A DNA stretch of 19,385 bases, taken from assembly GCA_023380435.1 (NCBI GenBank), contig JAMCRB010000021.1:1-19385 (forward strand). The letters are read 5' to 3'. Both the position numbers and the translations under genes were made by a program. The first letter of the stretch is position 1. The number at the start of each line of letters is the position of its first letter. The notes beneath the pieces were generated by a model. The model was not told the origin of the DNA and searched no databases. It saw nothing but the letters and a program-made list of their open reading frames with translations. Source of the stretch: Candidatus Parvarchaeota archaeon (GTDB lineage: Archaea; Nanobdellota; Nanobdellia; Parvarchaeales; Parvarchaeaceae). Shown one piece after another: positions 1 through 6,824 of the stretch.

Positions 1-296
1 AAAGGATATTACAGGGAGTGGGTTTAGCTATAAGCGCAAAAAAGGTGATGTTCGTTGAATCCACCAAAGCAGGGCAAACATACGGCGCAAAAATGTTGAA
101 AAAGGCGATGGAAAGCAAGGGAATATCAGTCTACTCGATTGTTGCTGATGAGATTAACTTTAACAGACTAAACGAATTTAGGGACATAGACGTCTTCATC
201 AGCACCGCGTGCCAGAGGATTGCAATAGACGAGATGGATAAAGTAGAAAAACCTATAATAAACGCAGAGGACCTGGAAAGTTACTTTTTAAAGTAG
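1..296 (+). CDS. dph2: Dph2, 2-(3-amino-3-carboxypropyl)histidine synthase (3' end only)
   Basis: This is the C-terminal part of the noncanonical radical-SAM enzyme that starts diphthamide synthesis on elongation factor aEF2 by transferring the 3-amino-3-carboxypropyl group of SAM to a histidine. The frame is open from base 3 through the TAG at 294-296, so the 5' part lies outside the window; the GTG at 18 is internal, because in-frame codons precede it. The conserved C-terminal signature STACQRIAID is visible; its cysteine corresponds to the third cysteine that holds the [4Fe-4S] cluster in archaeal Dph2. The family-typical lysine/GQ segment (STKAGQ) is also present. It ends one base before the convergent isochorismatase-fold gene. 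Confidence 0.88.
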   Translation, partial: RILQGVGLAISAKKVMFVESTKAGQTYGAKMLKKAMESKGISVYSIVADEINFNRLNEFRDIDVFISTACQRIAIDEMDKVEKPIINAEDLESYFLK

Positions 297-297
297 A

Positions 298-885
298 TTA
301 CGAAAGCGCTTTTACTATCTCATCGGTACTCAGTACATCAAAAAGTTTTTTCATATTGGCGAGAGAGCGCTCATGAGCCGCCCGGTCTGCGGAGGAAGAA
401 GCATCTGAGTCTACGACTACATAGAAACCTCTGTTGGAAGCGTCTCTTGCAGTCGATTCAACGCCTATCTCTGTGGCTATACCTGCGATTATAATGGTCT
501 CGAGTCTTGCATTCCTCATCATCAACTCAAAGTTGGTGCCGATGAATATGCTTGCAGTATTCTTGTTTAATACAATTTCTCTATCTTCAGGTTTAATAGC
601 CAAGTCAAATGCCTCTTTTGGGAGTTGCGACATGTTAAACTTCATTTTGCTCGACGAATATTTTCTGGCAGGAGATTCAAAGTCCGGCGGTAATGGAGTT
701 ATCTTCGTAAAAAATACGCGCATATTCTTCGAACGCGCTGCGGCCAGAAGCTCGTTTATTTTTGATAAGAATTCATCTTTATTGTAAACGTTATCGACCA
801 GCATTTTCTGTACATCCCAGATTATTAAAGCGGTGTGCTGTGGGTTGAGGATCTCCTTTATATCACTGTAAAAACCTTTTTCCAT
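298..885 (-). CDS. Isochorismatase-family (cysteine hydrolase fold) protein with Gly at the usual Cys position
   Basis: The 195-residue product has the isochorismatase-like hydrolase fold. The catalytic-type Asp is seen in WDVQ (D24), the conserved Lys in LNKNTASIF (K108), and the fold signature GIATEIGVESTARDA lies near residues 135-149. In nicotinamidases and N-carbamoylsarcosine amidases the residue after TEI/TDI is the nucleophilic Cys; here it is Gly141. True isochorismatases (EntB, PhzD) also lack this Cys and have Gly, so the protein may cleave a vinyl ether or another non-amide substrate rather than be dead. The substrate is unknown. The ATG at 885 is supported by an AT-rich TATA-like element (about 905-917, minus strand) some 25 nt upstream. 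The gene converges on dph2 and diverges from the HPP-family gene. Confidence 0.85.
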   Translation of the reverse strand: MEKGFYSDIKEILNPQHTALIIWDVQKMLVDNVYNKDEFLSKINELLAAARSKNMRVFFTKITPLPPDFESPARKYSSSKMKFNMSQLPKEAFDLAIKPEDREIVLNKNTASIFIGTNFELMMRNARLETIIIAGIATEIGVESTARDASNRGFYVVVDSDASSSADRAAHERSLANMKKLFDVLSTDEIVKALS

Positions 886-977
886 TGGTAGAGTATAAGC
901 TAATAAAATATAAACTTTGCTTTTTAGAATTCTATCGATTTATAAAAGAATATATTGAGGCAAAAATTAATGATAGA
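886..977. promoter_or_regulatory. Divergent promoter region, isochorismatase-like / HPP genes
   Basis: This AT-rich spacer holds two TATA-like elements facing opposite ways. On the plus strand, TTTATAAAA at 939-947 would give a start near 969, just before the HPP gene ATG at 978. On the minus strand, TATATTTTATT around 902-912 is about 25 nt from the isochorismatase-like ATG. The plus-strand frame is open back to a TTG at 885, but translation there would cover the promoter, which argues against that start. Confidence 0.5.
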
Positions 978-1499
978 ATGGACAAAATAAAAAATTATGC
1001 CAAAGCCAAGAGGATAAAAATAAACCTATCGAAAAAAATAATCAATTCAATAGCCGCGGGCGTGACGATAGGTTTGATAGTGCTCATAATGGAATCGCTG
1101 CGTTTTGATCATACTTACGGGCTCGGTTCAAGTGCGATAATATACGCATCGATAGGCGCATCAGCTTTCATCCTTTTTGTCATGCCAAAAAGCCGTGCTG
1201 CTGCAAAATCGTCGGTGATAATAAGCTACATCATCGCAGGGTTTGTTGGATATTTTTCGTACTACTCCTCAACTTATATAGGGCTGGCGGCTGCCGCGGC
1301 ATTAACTGTAGGGCTGACTGGGATACTTATGGTATTATCGGGCAAAGAACATCCGCCTGCAGTAGGATTAGCCCTTGCATTCGTCCTGTTCAAAGTAGGA
1401 TTAACGGGAGTATTATTGGTGATACTACTGGGTTTTCTTATAGTTGGAATATCATATGTTTTGGGTATTTTTATAAAAGACGTTGAAAAGGAAATTTAG
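978..1499 (+). CDS. HPP-family integral membrane protein
   Basis: A protein of about 173 residues with a short basic cytoplasmic N-terminus (MDKIKNYAKAKRIKINLSKK) followed by roughly five hydrophobic segments. It carries the family-defining His-Pro-Pro in GKEHPPAVGLAL between the third and fourth hydrophobic stretches, as expected for the HPP family, whose members include proposed nitrite or small-ion transporters; the transported substrate here cannot be read from the sequence. The ATG at 978 is preferred over an upstream TTG at 885 because a TATA-like element at 939-947 is placed for transcription starting near 969 and because the intervening residues do not look like family sequence. It stands alone, followed by a tRNA on the other strand. 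Confidence 0.8.
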   Translation: MDKIKNYAKAKRIKINLSKKIINSIAAGVTIGLIVLIMESLRFDHTYGLGSSAIIYASIGASAFILFVMPKSRAAAKSSVIISYIIAGFVGYFSYYSSTYIGLAAAAALTVGLTGILMVLSGKEHPPAVGLALAFVLFKVGLTGVLLVILLGFLIVGISYVLGIFIKDVEKEI

Positions 1500-1521
1500 A
1501 TACTAAACCTGAGCTAAAATC

Positions 1522-1595
1522 TGCCCCCGCTGGAATTTGAATCCAGATATCAGGCTTCGCAGGCCTGCGTTCTGTCCAAGTTAGACTACGGGAGC
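1522..1595 (-). tRNA. tRNA-Arg (anticodon GCG)
   Basis: Read on the minus strand, a 74-nt cloverleaf is present: 7-bp acceptor stem GCUCCCG/CGGGGGC with one U-G pair, anticodon stem CAGGC/GCCUG around loop CUGCGAA (anticodon GCG, codon CGC), 4-nt variable region, and T arm CUGGA-UUCAAAU-UCCAG. The D stem is imperfect (a C-A mismatch and a U-G pair). The discriminator is A and CCA is not encoded. No intron is needed to fold it. The 5' end lies one base after the htpX stop codon, so the tRNA is either co-transcribed with htpX and processed out or driven by a promoter inside the end of htpX. Confidence 0.9.
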
Positions 1596-1596
1596 T

Positions 1597-2475
1597 CTAA
1601 AGACCCATCTCTTGCTTGACCTGCTTTATCGCAGCAATCCTCTTATCAAGCGACGGGTGAGTGGAAAAAAGATTCAGCAGCGAATGTCCTGTAAAATTGT
1701 TGACTATGAATAATGAGGAATAAGCGGATTGCTGAGGAGCTGCGGTCCTCTTTGTAATAGGGGTTTTTGCAGGTTTGCTTATTTTTTCCAGTGAAGATAT
1801 CAATTCATCCGGTTTTTTTACAAGCTTAACGCTGCCTATATCGGCGTCCAATTCTCTGCTCCTGGATATACCTAGCTGCACAAACATGGCTCCCATCGGT
1901 ATGAGTATTGCTGCCAATATAAGAAGATAACTTGAGCTGCTGTTTCTGCCTTCCATACCTCCAAATAACTCAGAGAATATTATTATGTTGCCTAAGTAAG
2001 AGATTATCATCGCTATTGTAGCCGCGATTGTGGTTATTAGGATGTCATCGTGAGTTATATGGCTGATTTCGTGTCCTATAACCGCTTCGAGCTCGGCATC
2101 GTCCAGCATATCTAAAATCTTTGAAGTTGCGACAACGACCGCATGATCTTTATTCCGTCCTGTTGCAAATGCGTTTGGAACGTCTGACTTCATTATACCT
2201 ACCCGTGGCATTGGAATGCCTGCTTTTTCTGCGGTTTTTTTGACTATGTCATAGAATCTTGGATTGTCCGATCTTTGGATTATCACCGTTTTCGTGCTTT
2301 TGATAGCTATAGAATCGCTCTTGTAATACGAGAATACGTTTATGCCCACTGCAAGCACAAAGAATATTGATATCCATAGAATAAAGTTACCCAAGAAAAA
2401 TCCTATTATCGCACCGAATACTATGAATAACAGCGCCAAAATCGAAAAAAGCAGGGTGATTTTTGCAATGCTCAT
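1597..2475 (-). CDS. htpX: HtpX-type membrane zinc metalloprotease (M48)
   Basis: The 292-residue membrane protease matches the usual HtpX length and layout. Two hydrophobic segments fill residues 5-48, followed by a cytoplasmic catalytic region with zinc motif HEISH (H135, E136, H139), further hydrophobic segments at about 145-170 and 184-202, and the third zinc ligand Glu in SRSRELDAD (E208). HtpX enzymes degrade misfolded membrane proteins, with the active site facing the cytoplasm. The ATG at 2475 has a TATA-like TTAAATTA about 25 nt upstream (2495-2502, minus strand), consistent with a leaderless message separate from the upstream Rpp30-like gene. tRNA-Arg follows its stop by one base. 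Confidence 0.93.
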   Translation of the reverse strand: MSIAKITLLFSILALLFIVFGAIIGFFLGNFILWISIFFVLAVGINVFSYYKSDSIAIKSTKTVIIQRSDNPRFYDIVKKTAEKAGIPMPRVGIMKSDVPNAFATGRNKDHAVVVATSKILDMLDDAELEAVIGHEISHITHDDILITTIAATIAMIISYLGNIIIFSELFGGMEGRNSSSSYLLILAAILIPMGAMFVQLGISRSRELDADIGSVKLVKKPDELISSLEKISKPAKTPITKRTAAPQQSAYSSLFIVNNFTGHSLLNLFSTHPSLDKRIAAIKQVKQEMGL

Positions 2476-2512
2476 AGAGTTATAACCTAAGTGAATTAAT
2501 TTAAGCCTTTCC

Positions 2513-3013
2513 CTAATAACTTTTAAGTAATTTTCGCCACGACTGCACTAAGTTCTGGTAACTATATCCAAACTCCTCAGCAAACGATACTAGTTGCATC
2601 GATGATTTTATTGACTGACGGCTATCTGCAAAAGACACAAACAAAGAAGGAACCGAGTAATCATTGCACAACACTGCGTTTCTATAGAAGCTTTTGTATA
2701 CTTTGTGGATGTCTTCCGCTTCTGTAAGAGAGCTGAATTTGAACATTACAAACATCCCGTTCTCCTTCAGTTTTCTGCACAGCCCCTTGTCGAGGGAAAA
2801 GCCATTTTTCTCCAGGTCTGTGACTATATTGTACTTTCCCTTTCTGATTACAAAATCATAGTCCGCACCATTGTATACTGTCAGCGGAAACTCCTTCTCA
2901 TCGCTGTACCTGTGAATCTTTCCATCCTTGAGATAAAAAAGTTCGTCTACTCCAAAATTTTTTATATAATCAAAGATTTCGTCATCCTTATCGCTAGTTA
3001 TGTCCCCCAACAT
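2513..3013 (-). CDS. Probable divergent RNase P subunit p30 (Rpp30/RNP3)-like protein
   Basis: A 166-residue cytoplasmic protein without membrane segments. Its C-terminal half resembles archaeal Rpp30, the PHP-like TIM-barrel protein subunit of RNase P: an LDKGLCRKLKENGMFVMFKF stretch (compare 'ld..la....en...vei.fs' in the family), then a YRNAVLCNDYSVPSLFVSFAD segment equivalent to the 'p.iitSgA' strand, then a helix ending EEFGYSYQNL, equivalent to the closing 'lGl...a' helix. The N-terminal half is shorter than usual (RNP3 is commonly over 200 residues). The assignment rests on a by-eye family pattern, not a search. TATA-like sequence at 3031-3042 (minus strand) lies 18-29 nt before the ATG. 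It diverges from the L40e gene. Confidence 0.55.
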   Translation of the reverse strand: MLGDITSDKDDEIFDYIKNFGVDELFYLKDGKIHRYSDEKEFPLTVYNGADYDFVIRKGKYNIVTDLEKNGFSLDKGLCRKLKENGMFVMFKFSSLTEAEDIHKVYKSFYRNAVLCNDYSVPSLFVSFADSRQSIKSSMQLVSFAEEFGYSYQNLVQSWRKLLKSY

Positions 3014-3085
3014 AATACTGCTAGGAAAAGCTTATATTTATATAAGCGGAGAGTAAAAGTAATATAAAAGTAATATTAAAAATGT
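3014..3085. promoter_or_regulatory. Divergent promoter region, Rpp30-like / L40e
   Basis: The spacer contains CTTATATTTATATAAG at 3031-3046, a strong near-palindromic TATA-rich block suitably placed for the minus-strand gene, and AATATAAAAG at 3061-3070, about 25 nt before the L40e ATG at 3086. Both imply short or absent leaders. A second ATG at 3082 is out of frame and meets a stop after two codons. Confidence 0.5.
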
Positions 3086-3274
3086 ATGGCTGAAAGATCA
3101 AACCCTGTCGCGGATTCAAGACTGTTCAAGGACGTTTACGTATGCAGGAACTGCAATGCAAAAATAAGAGTTTCGAATCCGAAGCTTTTAAGGCCGAACG
3201 TAGTCCGGTGCAGGAATTGCGGCTCGCTTGCATTAAGACCTAAGCACAAGGAAATCAAGAAACTGAAGGTCTAG
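3086..3274 (+). CDS. rpl40e: Large-subunit ribosomal protein L40e
   Basis: A 62-residue zinc-ribbon protein with two CxxC pairs, CRNC (C20, C23) and CRNC (C42, C45), followed by the family ending LRPKHKE. An acidic/aliphatic start ending SRLFK and the C-terminal ALRPK motif are typical of archaeal L40e of the 50S subunit. It is slightly longer than most archaeal L40e proteins, with an expanded linker between the two Cys pairs and a short basic tail. It starts a plus-strand unit with the M50 protease gene 11 nt downstream. Confidence 0.9.
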   Translation: MAERSNPVADSRLFKDVYVCRNCNAKIRVSNPKLLRPNVVRCRNCGSLALRPKHKEIKKLKV

Positions 3275-3285
3275 GGGAAAGTTTA

Positions 3286-4593
3286 ATGCCGTTTGCAACT
3301 TTTTTTTACGCAAATGAGAACAACATTCTAGCACTGATAGTCTTCTTTCTTATAGGCCTTTTCGTTATAATAAACAGGAGAAAATTCTCGGTAGAAGGAA
3401 AGATAATGTTCATCTACAGGACAAAACTTGGCCTAAAGATAATGAAAAGCCTGTCTAGATTCAAAAAAATAGTAAATGTATATGGGATAATCGGAGTCTT
3501 TGTTGGTGTAGCTGCGATAGTTCTGACAGTCTATCTTGTGATACCTTACTTCCATTCGGTTATAACCGCCCCCTCAACGACAGAAGCGGGGGCAACACTA
3601 GTCCTTCCGATATCAGGAGTCCCAGGAATCGTTGGCGTACCGATACTTTACTGGCTTATTGCCCTTGTAGTAGTGGTCACCACGCATGAAGCATCACATG
3701 GAATCGTAGCTTTATCAAAAAAAATAAAACTTAAATCATCTGGTTTCGGCTTCTTTCTCGGTATACTCCCTCTTGCATTTGTTGAGCCAAACCCGAAAAG
3801 CTTTGAAAAAGCAAAGAGATTTGATAGGCTTAAGGTCCTAGCTGCAGGTTCTTTTACAAACATATTGACTGGCGTGGTTTTTCTGGTGCTGTTCCTCCTT
3901 CTTTCAAACTATATAGTTTCATCAAATTCAATAGCTTACCTGCCTCTCTATCTTCACGTCGCTTCTGTAACTCCCGGCGGACCGGCAAACGTATCCGGGC
4001 TGGTGACTGGGGATACGATATCGGCGATTGACGGCCAGAAGTTTAATTCAACTTCGCAATTTTTTAATGACATATCAGCAAAACAGGGCGGAAGCGTGAC
4101 TTTTACAACGACTAACGGCGATAATTACACACTCAAAAAAGAGTACAATGCTTCATTTGTGTTTCCTGCATACACTGACTACTTTGGGGTCTCAGGAAGT
4201 ATATCATACATAAACAAGACTTTTTTCACCATAGAAAGCCTGGAAAAGCCGTATCTTGGGTTTACCGGCATAATCGAAGGGCCTCCAAGCGGATTTTTGA
4301 TAGCGCCATTCAGCTCAAACATAGCGGCAGGGCCGTCTTTTTCCGACCAGGCGCTTTTCTGGCTTGACGGGCTTTTCTTCTGGCTACTTATAATAGCTTT
4401 TGGTCTCGGATTGGCAAACTTCCTGCCGATTTTCTACATAACGGACGGCTGCAAAATGGTATACGAGCTTCTCGGATACGCCATAAAAAACAAAGTGACA
4501 CAGATGAAAGTCACAAACATAATAATAATAGCCTTTTCGATTCTGTTCCTGTTGCTGACGCCCCTCGGCACGGCGCTTTTCAAAGCACTGTAA
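3286..4593 (+). CDS. Site-2-protease family (M50) membrane metalloprotease with PDZ domain
   Basis: A 435-residue polytopic protein. Hydrophobic segments occur near residues 11-29, 65-90 and 115-133; the zinc-binding HEASH (H134, E135, H138) lies directly after the third. A hydrophobic segment around 190-212 is followed by a PDZ-like domain (about 222-290, with TPGGPANVSGLVTGD and ISAIDG) and two closing membrane segments. The second active-site region reads LANFLPIFYITDG with D387, a variant of the usual N-x-x-P-x-x-x-x-DG motif. Such enzymes cut substrates inside the membrane, often in signalling or envelope quality control. The gene follows L40e closely and is probably co-transcribed with it. 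A second, PDZ-less M50 gene lies at 6825-7658. Confidence 0.9.
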   Translation: MPFATFFYANENNILALIVFFLIGLFVIINRRKFSVEGKIMFIYRTKLGLKIMKSLSRFKKIVNVYGIIGVFVGVAAIVLTVYLVIPYFHSVITAPSTTEAGATLVLPISGVPGIVGVPILYWLIALVVVVTTHEASHGIVALSKKIKLKSSGFGFFLGILPLAFVEPNPKSFEKAKRFDRLKVLAAGSFTNILTGVVFLVLFLLLSNYIVSSNSIAYLPLYLHVASVTPGGPANVSGLVTGDTISAIDGQKFNSTSQFFNDISAKQGGSVTFTTTNGDNYTLKKEYNASFVFPAYTDYFGVSGSISYINKTFFTIESLEKPYLGFTGIIEGPPSGFLIAPFSSNIAAGPSFSDQALFWLDGLFFWLLIIAFGLGLANFLPIFYITDGCKMVYELLGYAIKNKVTQMKVTNIIIIAFSILFLLLTPLGTALFKAL

Positions 4594-4628
4594 GAAAGCA
4601 ATAAATAAGATAAAATGCATGATTTCCC

Positions 4629-5264
4629 ATGGCAAAAAGAAAGATTAAGACCAAACATCCGCAAAAGCACAGGGCAAATAAAAGCAAAATACACAGAAAA
4701 CCAAAGGCAAAGGTCTTTGTAGTAAACGTAAAAAAACTTTTCGGAATAGAAGAGGCAGTAAAATATCTGCTAGACCTGAGCGGTGATAAGGGGATAGAAG
4801 TTTTTAAGTACCTGATAACACACGGGGAGATGGAGGAAAATCTGCTTGCAAAGCGGATGAAATTCAACAGGGCCAATGCCATAAGAAAATATCTTTACAA
4901 GCTATACAACAAGAACCTGGTCTCTTATATCAGAGTAAGAAAAGGATCAAAAGCGTGGTATACGTACTACTGGAAAGCGAACCCGGAGAGGCTGGTTTTC
5001 CTGCTAAAAGGGATTTATGAAGAGGAGATAAAACAGGCGAAAAAGTCGATAGAACTCAATAAAACTGCTGATTTCTACGTATGCGAGGTCTGCAACAGAC
5101 GCTATAGCCTAAACGAAGCTCTCGAGAACGACTTCAGGTGCTCCAATTGCGGAGGGAACCTTCAGCATCTCGAAAATGCGCTGTTCATAAGCGATAAGGA
5201 GAACAGGATAAAGTTCCTGAACAAAAAGATAGCGAATCTTGACAAACTGGTAAGGGAAAAATAA
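4629..5264 (+). CDS. tfe: Transcription initiation factor TFE, alpha subunit, with basic N-terminal tail
   Basis: TFE, the archaeal TFIIE-alpha homologue, helps RNA polymerase open promoters. After a very basic tail (residues 1-28, about half Lys/Arg/His) comes a winged-helix domain (about 33-125, with EEAVKYLL and the HTH segment ENLLAKRMKFNRANAIRKYL), a helical linker, then a zinc ribbon with C152, C155, C171 and C174. The C-terminal region is Lys/Asp rich. Known archaeal TFEs are about 180 residues and usually start close to the winged helix, so the tail is an addition. No other in-frame start codon near the winged helix was seen, and an AT-rich TATA-like block at about 4601-4614 lies 25 nt before the ATG at 4629, so the tail looks genuine. 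Confidence 0.9.
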   Translation: MAKRKIKTKHPQKHRANKSKIHRKPKAKVFVVNVKKLFGIEEAVKYLLDLSGDKGIEVFKYLITHGEMEENLLAKRMKFNRANAIRKYLYKLYNKNLVSYIRVRKGSKAWYTYYWKANPERLVFLLKGIYEEEIKQAKKSIELNKTADFYVCEVCNRRYSLNEALENDFRCSNCGGNLQHLENALFISDKENRIKFLNKKIANLDKLVREK

Positions 5265-5269
5265 GCGGA

Positions 5270-5569
5270 TTATCCGACTGACCCCAACGTGCATGTGTTA
5301 CTAACGTAAACCGTATTTGCATTGCCGCAGATTGACTCATTCTGCGAAGCCGAAACAGCGCAAGAATATCCGTAGCTTATGTTTTCGTAAAGGCATGACC
5401 CCGATATTGACGAAGAAGAAGTCGCGTTTTGTATAGCGTGCCTGCACGCTAGCTCACATAGGCCTATGGCGATGGACCTGTGGTTTTCGTATGGATTGGT
5501 GTAAAATATCACTGCAATCACGACTAGCAGGAGTATTATGATCAAACTTATAGAGTAAGCTTTCTCCAT
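5270..5569 (-). CDS. Small Cys-rich membrane-anchored or secreted protein, unknown function
   Basis: A 99-residue protein I do not recognise. It begins with a classical N-terminal hydrophobic anchor (residues 6-22, preceded by MEKAYS), followed by an outward-facing, Ser/Asn-rich domain with six cysteines (C38, C42, C59, C70, C81, C93), enough for three disulfides, and N-glycosylation sequons NATS, NISY and NESI. There is no obvious lipobox or prepilin cleavage site. A TATA-like CCTTATATAG (5590-5599, minus strand) lies about 25 nt before the ATG, supporting expression and a leaderless start. The stop is five bases from the convergent tfe stop. Confidence 0.6.
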   Translation of the reverse strand: MEKAYSISLIIILLLVVIAVIFYTNPYENHRSIAIGLCELACRHAIQNATSSSSISGSCLYENISYGYSCAVSASQNESICGNANTVYVSNTCTLGSVG

Positions 5570-5644
5570 ATTAGACTATGCCCCTAAATCTATATAAGGC
5601 TTAAAATGGATTAAGTTTTTATAAGCGCATCTACATATAAACAT
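5570..5644. promoter_or_regulatory. Divergent promoter region, Cys-rich protein / Nudix-like gene
   Basis: Two TATA-like elements are seen: CTATATAAGG at 5590-5599, placed for the minus-strand gene, and TTTTTATAAG at 5616-5625, about 25 nt before the plus-strand ATG at 5645. Each spacing fits leaderless transcription. Confidence 0.5.
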
Positions 5645-6067
5645 ATGCTAAGGAGAGTTTCAGCGCTGATAATAAGGGATGATTTCGTTCTCCTTGTAAA
5701 ACTCAAAGAACAGGACAGACTCATCCCCAGGGCGACGTGGGTTTTCCCGTTTATAGACCTCGATCCGGATGCAAGTCCTAGGAAGGCTATCAGCGACATG
5801 CTCTCAAAGTTCAAAATAGATTACTCGATGACCGACAAGGTTTTTAAATACTCCCCGAGCGAAAACCCAAAACTTAACTATTTCCTGTACGTCGTAAAAT
5901 ATTCGTCCGGAGACCCGGATGTAACGAGCAGCTTCCAGACGTATAAGTGGGTCAAAATAAACGACATAACGGCTTACTCCACGTCTTTCATGGACGGGAA
6001 TGTATCAAAATACCTAAATGAGATAGTAGAGAAAAACGAAAAAAGACGGCCTGTAGAACCGTTCTGA
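5645..6067 (+). CDS. Nudix-fold protein with degenerate Nudix box
   Basis: The 140-residue product looks like a Nudix domain: an initial strand MLRRVSALIIRDDFVLLVKL, the W-x-x-P turn (TWVFP), a helix at the Nudix-box position (residues 32-58) and a late Trp-containing strand (YKWVKINDI). The Nudix consensus GX5EX7REUXEEXGU is not kept: the position of the first Glu is Ala, and the REUXEE core reads SDMLSK, so the glutamates that bind the metal are missing. It is therefore probably not a pyrophosphohydrolase of the usual kind; a ligand-binding or regulatory role is possible but not shown. It stands alone between a divergent promoter and the convergent PAC2 gene. Confidence 0.65.
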   Translation: MLRRVSALIIRDDFVLLVKLKEQDRLIPRATWVFPFIDLDPDASPRKAISDMLSKFKIDYSMTDKVFKYSPSENPKLNYFLYVVKYSSGDPDVTSSFQTYKWVKINDITAYSTSFMDGNVSKYLNEIVEKNEKRRPVEPF

Positions 6068-6078
6068 AGCGCGGCCAA

Positions 6079-6780
6079 TCAGCCGTACATATTCTCTGTG
6101 TCTTCGGATTGCTTTGGACGCTGTACCCTCTTAAGGAGTTCGTTTATCTTGTTTATTGTCTTCTTGTATTCGGAGACTAATTTGCTCGTGTCCACTTTTA
6201 TTCCGATCATCTGGCTTAATACAGATATCAGAGCCGATGCCGCAATCCCATCGGGTATGCTTGAATGGGTCTCTGCCATCAATATGGCCATCGGTATCCC
6301 AAGCTCCTTGGTCATGAAGGAAAGATGTGCATTCACTCCGATTATAGCCCCTTCTTCCAGTTTTTTAGCGCCGTCGATCTTCAGCTTTGAATCGTTTGAA
6401 GCGTAGTAGACCTGGCTGCCCTCCCTTGCCGAATCTGCATTTATCCCATCCAGAGCTATTATTTTTTTGGGCTTTAATTTCTTGCATATACTGCTTATCT
6501 GGCCCACTAATCCCTCGACTGCCGATTGCATTAGCGGAAACTGCGAAGCAATGAAAATTGCAGAGCCGCTAGACAGGATTCTTATAGGTGACTGTATCAG
6601 CCCATCGGATACGTCGCCGAATTCACGCATAGAATCAAGATTTATGCCGCCGATGTCCTTTATGACCTTTTGTTCTTCAAGGTACTTTACCGCCAAAAAA
6701 GATATGTAGCCGGCCGTCTGGAATGCTGTTATGACGAAATCTACTTCTTTCAGCGGTTCATCGAGATAGTACGAATCCAT
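6079..6780 (-). CDS. PAC2-family protein (proteasome assembly chaperone 2 / archaeal PbaB-like)
   Basis: A 233-residue protein of the PAC2 fold, related to archaeal PbaA/PbaB and eukaryotic proteasome assembly chaperone 2. Family features are an early TAFQTAGYISFLAVKYL segment (the 'P..G..g..a..yL' region), the strand-loop PIRILSSGSAIFIASQFPLM, the KKIIALDGI strand, and the closing GIPMAILMAETHSSIPDGIAA region followed by a helical tail. The frame stays open upstream to 6912, but the ATG at 6780 is chosen because the upstream residues are the antisense of the neighbouring gene's frame and a TATA-like CTTATAAT (6802-6809) sits 25 nt before it. Archaeal PAC2 proteins act in or near proteasome assembly; the exact role here is inferred. 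Confidence 0.8.
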   Translation of the reverse strand: MDSYYLDEPLKEVDFVITAFQTAGYISFLAVKYLEEQKVIKDIGGINLDSMREFGDVSDGLIQSPIRILSSGSAIFIASQFPLMQSAVEGLVGQISSICKKLKPKKIIALDGINADSAREGSQVYYASNDSKLKIDGAKKLEEGAIIGVNAHLSFMTKELGIPMAILMAETHSSIPDGIAASALISVLSQMIGIKVDTSKLVSEYKKTINKINELLKRVQRPKQSEDTENMYG

Positions 6781-6801
6781 CCTATTATTAGCACTCTTAT
6801 C

Positions 6802-6809
6802 ATTATAAG
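6802..6809 (-). promoter_or_regulatory. TATA-like element of the PAC2 gene
   Basis: CTTATAAT read on the minus strand is centred about 26 nt before the chosen PAC2 start at 6780, in the short gap between the M50 stop and PAC2. It suggests that PAC2 has its own leaderless transcript. Confidence 0.45.
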
Positions 6810-6824
6810 CCTTATGGATTGACG

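Noticed and set aside
434..787. Plus-strand ORF of 117 codons.
   Set aside because: It is the antisense shadow of the isochorismatase-fold gene, with no family resemblance and no promoter.
885..977. TTG start at 885 extending the HPP-family protein by 31 residues.
   Set aside because: The segment is AT-rich promoter-like DNA with a TATA box at 939-947, and the added residues look unlike family sequence; the ATG at 978 fits better.
1551..1566. Perfect palindrome around CGCAGGCCTGCG as a possible terminator or operator.
   Set aside because: It lies in the anticodon arm of tRNA-Arg and is explained by CAGGC/GCCTG stem pairing.
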